Positions 62,320-64,000 of a stretch of 64,000 nucleotides of DNA are shown in pieces. The stretch is from NCBI GenBank assembly GCA_963966185.1, contig CAWZYM010000184.1, positions 28,501 to 92,500 on the forward strand, written 5' to 3'. Position 1 is the stretch's first letter. Each line of letters begins with the position of its first letter. A model generated the notes under the pieces. That model did no database searches. It was not told the DNA's origin and saw nothing but the letters and a program-made list of their open reading frames with translations. Origin of the DNA: Rhabditoides inermis (Eukaryota > Nematoda > Chromadorea > Rhabditida > Rhabditidae). The position numbers and the translations under genes were made by a program.

Positions 62320-63624
62320 TTAGACGATCGGTTCCATGGTGATGTGGCTGGTGCGGTTGAGACGCTTCTGAAATTTTGAAACGTCTCTTTCTCTCTCTCT
62401 CCTCTCTCACCCTCTCTCCTCTCTCCCCCCCCCCCCCCTCTCTCCTCTATCTCACCATAATCTGTCTCTCCTGGTCGGTCAGTAGCTTTCCGAGTCCGCG
62501 CGAGCATGCGATCAGTCCGAACACTCCTAGAACGTATGGCGTGAAATGTATTAAATATGTTTAATACTGAATTCACATTAACAGAATTCGAACGCTGGCA
62601 AAAATTCTACATCGAGACTATGTTGAAGAAAAAAATCTGAATAAGTACTTCGAACGTTTCGACAGAAATGTTTGCGCATGTTTTGTCTCAAAAAAATGAC
62701 GATCTAGTTTCAATCTACCGTAAAACTACCGTAATCTATAGTATTCCACCCACCAGTGAACACGGTTCCAAGCAGCGAGACGACCTCGGCGACGATGAGG
62801 AAGAGAGCCATGTCGGGGATCGCGTCTGGAAATAGTACCGTAATCCAGTTTCCGAATACAGTAGTAATCCAAAGTACTCACATCGCACCGAGTACTGCAT
62901 GCGGTGGTAGTCGATAGCGTAGAGGGAGTAGACGAGCCAGCAGAGAGACGACATGTAGACAACGGTCTGAAATAGTTTTCTAAATAGTTGATTCATTTTC
63001 CCTTTCTTATCGGTGACATGAAAAATTGAAAAGAGCTTGCGTCACATATATGATTCAGTTTCTTACTAGTGCAATACTGAGTAATTGTGTTTACCTGGAA
63101 GCAGACCATGCCAGTGTAGGCGACCACGTGCGGATAGCTGCGCCAGCGGCCACTTAAACGATACGTTTCAATACGTTTTACAACGATAAGTTTCCCATAG
63201 ATACGTTATGTTGTGACTATGTTACACAGTTCTCCAGATCAGGATAATAATCTGATGATAGATAGAGTCCAGACAAAACTACAGATAAGATCGTTTGTAG
63301 GGAGTAGAGAGGTGGTCAATCTCTCAACTGCAGTACTAGTCGGTAGCTTTCACACAGTGGTTTGTTTTCTATCGGTCATTCGCTCAAATTTGATGTCTCT
63401 GGTCAGTAGTTTGTATACAGTGGTTTTCACTCACGCTCTAATCGCCACATATGCTGTGGTGAGGAGGTACGTCGACCAGGCCGAAGACGTGAAGCGGAAG
63501 AAGTTGAAGCCCGTGAACGACATCGACAGGAGGAGACAGAACGACGACGCCTTTGCGAAACGTTTAACTCCATCGTTTTGACAGACCACTGGCTACTGCT
63601 CAAGAGAAGAGTGTATAGAAGAGA

Positions 63625-63671
<47 letters not shown>

Positions 63672-63978
63672 TACCATTGCGAGGAAGAACTGCATGTTTC
63701 CGACGCGGGAGATGAACGTCCAGTCGACGCCCACAAACTCATCGGCGCGTTGGATAGCCTGCAGAAAAAAAGTCCTAATTACTTACTGTCTACATTTCCT
63801 CGTACTCAGATCCGGACTATAAATTGTAGCGTACCACTATCACTAAGGCTGTATCTCTGAGTGTATGTTTTCTCTGTCTCTGTCTGTCTGTTTCTCTCTC
63901 TCTCTCTCTCTCTCTCACCTCATACTCTGCATCCGAGAGTGAGAAGTACTCTATGGGCAGCGCCGAGCGAGCGGAACG
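62320..63978 (-). CDS. Multi-pass membrane protein, C-terminal eight exons (5' end outside window)
   Basis: Exons in order of transcription: 63919-63978, 63675-63758, 63435-63550, 63095-63152, 62882-62966, 62754-62825, 62456-62526, 62320-62367 (stop TAA). All phases join, giving 197 codons. After a soluble start (LPIEYFSLSDAEYEAIQRAD) come hydrophobic spans around NMQFFLAMASSFCLLLSMSF, WSTYLLTTAYVAI, HVVAYTGMVCFQTVVYMSSL and ALFLIVAEVVSLLGTVFTG, and a cytoplasmic-looking tail ending HITMEPIV. Four or five membrane segments are likely. Two introns use AAG acceptors (before 63550 and 63152), and both are required by phase. I do not recognise the family. It is convergent with hemicentin or nested in a later hemicentin intron. 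Confidence 0.8.
63625..63669. repeat. (GA)n microsatellite next to a splice donor
   Basis: A GA tract starting just downstream (minus strand) of the donor of exon 63675-63758. Confidence 0.95.
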
Positions 63979-64000
63979 CTGGAAATATTCAAAATAAGAA

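Noticed and set aside
39001..64000. tRNA or rRNA genes
   Set aside because: I looked for cloverleaf A and B box patterns and conserved rRNA words by eye and saw none that I could defend.

Overview
This is eukaryotic DNA and looks nematode-like. Introns are short, acceptors mostly read TTTCAG or TTNCAG, the largest gene encodes hemicentin (HIM-4 type), and the introns carry a promoter-like motif resembling the nematode piRNA (Ruby) motif. The species cannot be named from sequence alone. Gene models were made by hand from splice sites, and every junction reported as phased was checked for reading-frame continuity.

Layout. (1) About 1-28,210: an unbroken satellite of ~165-166 bp monomers in two alternating families (331 bp dimers), with 1,325, 1,986 and 3,144 bp higher-order repeats. 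It yields dozens of similar 61-128 codon ORFs that are not genes. (2) 28,213-33,188: a multi-exon gene starting at the satellite edge with a (GGP)n tract and continuing into a DDE-transposase-like protein; an antisense exon cluster lies in its largest intron. (3) 33,647-35,525: a phased multi-exon gene of unknown function. (4) 35,526-39,000: intergenic DNA with a foldback element, a (TA)n tract beside a GC-rich inverted repeat, two orphan coding-like exons and GA/CT microsatellites. (5) 39,001-61,635: hemicentin, 56 phased exons (~1,635 codons) with signal peptide, vWA domain, linker and 13 Ig domains; no EGF or fibulin-type end is seen. (6) 62,320-63,978, minus strand: the last eight exons of a multi-pass membrane protein.

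Main discovery candidate. The hemicentin introns hold about 35 copies, on both strands, of TACGTTTCA or close variants. In about 25, the downstream sequence has a (C/T)AAT or YRNT element whose T lies 37-40 nt (mostly 38-39) after the motif. This is the geometry of nematode 21U-RNA (piRNA) transcription units, whose C. elegans core is CTGTTTCA followed by a YRNT start. I infer a dense cluster of motif-dependent piRNA genes in the hemicentin introns. Two local tandem duplications keep the promoter and start spacing while the predicted 21-mers diverge, as expected for birth of new piRNA genes.
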